Of a DNA stretch of 14,698 nucleotides, positions 13,641 to 14,698 are shown piece after piece. The notes under the pieces are model-generated. The model was not told where the DNA came from and did no database searches. It worked only from the letters and a program-made list of their open reading frames with translations. This DNA is from Lysobacterales bacterium (lineage in GTDB: Bacteria > Pseudomonadota > Gammaproteobacteria > Xanthomonadales > Rhodanobacteraceae), in assembly GCA_013298265.1 (NCBI GenBank), contig JAAFHE010000019.1, forward strand, positions 1-14,698, given 5' to 3'. Within the stretch, counting starts at the first letter, position 1. Each line of letters begins with the position of its first letter. The position numbers and the translations under genes were made by a program.

Positions 13641-14011
13641 GCGTCGCGCGCGACCCCGAGGCGTGATCAGAACCGCCGGCGACAGCTCGCGTACCACTAC
13701 CGGCCCGGCACGTCGTAGGCGGCGAGGAACGAATTGAACGGCGTGGACTACGCGACCCGTGGGTCGCGATCGAACCCAGTCGACCGCGTCGCGCTGAGCC
13801 CGGCGCGGTCGCGTCGTTCCCGACCCCGCTCGACCATCACCACAACCGGCCTGGCCACGGGCGCGGTCTACTGCTTCCGGAAATTCGTCCGTGTCGGTGA
13901 GTAGCCGACGGCGCGGTTCGTGCTCATTGATGTATTTGTCGCTTTGTTGCTATGGCCGGCAGGCAGAGCGGCGCGCGCCGCTCTCGAAACCGGTCGTCCC
14001 GGCTCAGCGCC
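13641..14011. other. Gene-free stretch between terminator and histidine kinase
   Basis: No ORF with a ribosome-binding site or recognisable product was found in either direction. It contains a 7-bp hairpin CGCGACC/GGTCGCG around CGTG (13751-13768), an AT-richer patch at about 13921-13957 with only poor promoter-like hexamers, and a 20-bp palindrome (13965-13984). A 53-codon frame at 13743-13904 exists but lacks supporting signals. The region may be decayed coding sequence or the 3' trailer of the kinase gene. Confidence 0.5.
13965..13984. repeat. 20-bp perfect palindrome
   Basis: AGAGCGGCGC is followed directly by its reverse complement GCGCCGCTCT. It sits 27 bp beyond the stop of the minus-strand kinase gene. 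As RNA it would form a very stable stem, but no T-run follows on either strand, so it may be a transcript-end stabiliser rather than a classical terminator. Confidence 0.5.
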
Positions 14012-14698
14012 CTACGGCTGCGCCGACTGCGCCAGCGGCAGTTCGAACGCGAACACACTGCCGCCGCCGGCACGCGGTTCGAACCAGAGATAACCGCCCA
14101 TCTGCTCAATATCGTCGCGCGCGATGGCCAGCCCCAGGCCGGTGGAAAGAGTTTCGTCCGCGTCGATGTCGACATGCGCGATGCGCGCGAAGCGCTGGAA
14201 CAGCTTGGCCCGCTCCGACGCCGGAATGCCCGGGCCGCGATCCATCACGAACACGCGTGCGTAGCCCGGCCGGTCCGAATCCAGCTGCACGTCGATGCTG
14301 GAACCCGGCGGCGCGTAGCGGATCGCGTTGCTGAGCAGGTTCTGCAGCACGTTGCGCAGCGCGGCCGGATCGCCCTGCGCCGCGAGCGGCCGGCCGCCGC
14401 GGACCAGGCGCACGCAGCGCGCCTCGGCCGCAGCCTGCTGCCGCGCGATCGCGCGATCGACGATCTGGCCGAGATCGACCATGGCGGAATCCAGTGCACG
14501 CACCCGCTCGATCGAAGCCCGGCGCTGCAGGAAGCGCTGTACGAACTCGATCGCCTCGTCGCAGCAGCTCACGATATCGTCCACCAGGCCCGCCTGTCGT
14601 TCCGGCGTGATCGAGGGCCGGCGCATCATCTGTGCGGCGAAGCGGATGTTGGAGATCGGGTTTTTCAGGTCGTGCGCGACGATCGCGGTGACGTCGTC
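14012..14698 (-). CDS. Sensor histidine kinase, catalytic part (5' truncated by window end)
   Basis: The frame is open to the last base of the window, so the 228 residues here are the C-terminal part; sensor domains lie beyond the edge. The fragment starts inside the HisKA domain: VAHDLKNPISNI places the phospho-acceptor histidine at fragment residue 9. The HATPase domain follows with the N box LQNLLSNAIRYAPPGS (about 117-132), the G1 box VMDRGPGIP, the F box LFQRFAR and the G2 box GLGLAI, so the kinase core is complete. It should autophosphorylate and pass phosphate to a response regulator that is not in view on its 3' side. The AlgB-like regulator 1.8 kb away is on the same strand but separated by three opposite-strand genes, so partnership is possible but unsupported. 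Confidence 0.93.
   Translation of the reverse strand, partial: DDVTAIVAHDLKNPISNIRFAAQMMRRPSITPERQAGLVDDIVSCCDEAIEFVQRFLQRRASIERVRALDSAMVDLGQIVDRAIARQQAAAEARCVRLVRGGRPLAAQGDPAALRNVLQNLLSNAIRYAPPGSSIDVQLDSDRPGYARVFVMDRGPGIPASERAKLFQRFARIAHVDIDADETLSTGLGLAIARDDIEQMGGYLWFEPRAGGGSVFAFELPLAQSAQP

Noticed and set aside
13743..13904. 53-codon GTG frame with a fibronectin-III-like end (GLATGAVYCFRKF)
   Set aside because: No ribosome-binding site, arginine-rich composition typical of a GC-rich noncoding frame, and only a handful of suggestive residues.
1..14698. CRISPR arrays, tRNA or rRNA genes, transposase genes, prophage or defence genes
   Set aside because: None was seen: no regularly spaced direct repeats, no tRNA-like cloverleaf and no recombinase or defence protein motifs.

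Overview
The window is high-GC, densely coded gammaproteobacterial DNA. The gene set points to the Xanthomonadales (Lysobacterales), perhaps a Rhodanobacteraceae-like member: a hemX-hemY pair, a fused ferredoxin/flavin reductase of the CDP-6-deoxy-glucoseen reductase type, an srkA kinase, a TPR-hydroxylase next to a TPR-sulfotransferase-like protein, and an AlgB-type regulator. The lineage is inferred from family resemblance only. Most of the window is ordinary chromosomal backbone.

Layout. 1-1766 (+): the 3' end of hemX overlaps hemY by 4 bp (inner-membrane proteins of the haem-biosynthesis neighbourhood), followed by a hairpin terminator. 1907-3552 (-): a 2Fe-2S/FAD/NAD reductase overlaps by 4 bp the start of a secreted DUF2845 protein that contains an internal two-fold repeat. 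3678-7126 (+): a hotdog thioesterase overlapping srkA by 4 bp, a ~148 bp inverted-repeat element, a PlsC-type acyltransferase and a YheT-like alpha/beta hydrolase, ending in a hairpin. This stretch is mostly acyl/lipid metabolism plus stress protection. 7361-10778 (+): two TPR proteins 25 bp apart, one ending in a sulfotransferase-like domain with a degenerate PAPS loop, the other in an aspartyl/asparaginyl beta-hydroxylase domain. 10833-12203 (-): an AlgB-like sigma-54-dependent response regulator.

The right part is the most interesting. Divergent from the AlgB-like regulator is a compact envelope/stress cluster (+): DUF1328 membrane peptide, DUF2383 four-helix-bundle protein and CsbD/YjbJ. 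All three have strong AAGGAG ribosome-binding sites. The divergent spacer holds a near-consensus sigma-54 promoter (perfect -24 box, one mismatch in the -12 box) and two inverted repeats. A plausible model is that the regulator activates the cluster. The cluster is followed by about 300 bp of hairpin-rich noncoding DNA ending in a strong intrinsic terminator at 13610-13640. This could be a structured 3' UTR or a small RNA, with several A(N)GGA motifs of the CsrA/Rsm type. About 370 bp without a gene follows, then the catalytic half of a sensor histidine kinase (-) that runs off the window.

Many long antisense ORFs in this high-GC sequence were judged to be shadows and left out. Several start codons (GTG or internal ATG) were reassigned by family alignment and by overlaps. 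All functional statements rest on motifs recognised by eye; no database search was run.
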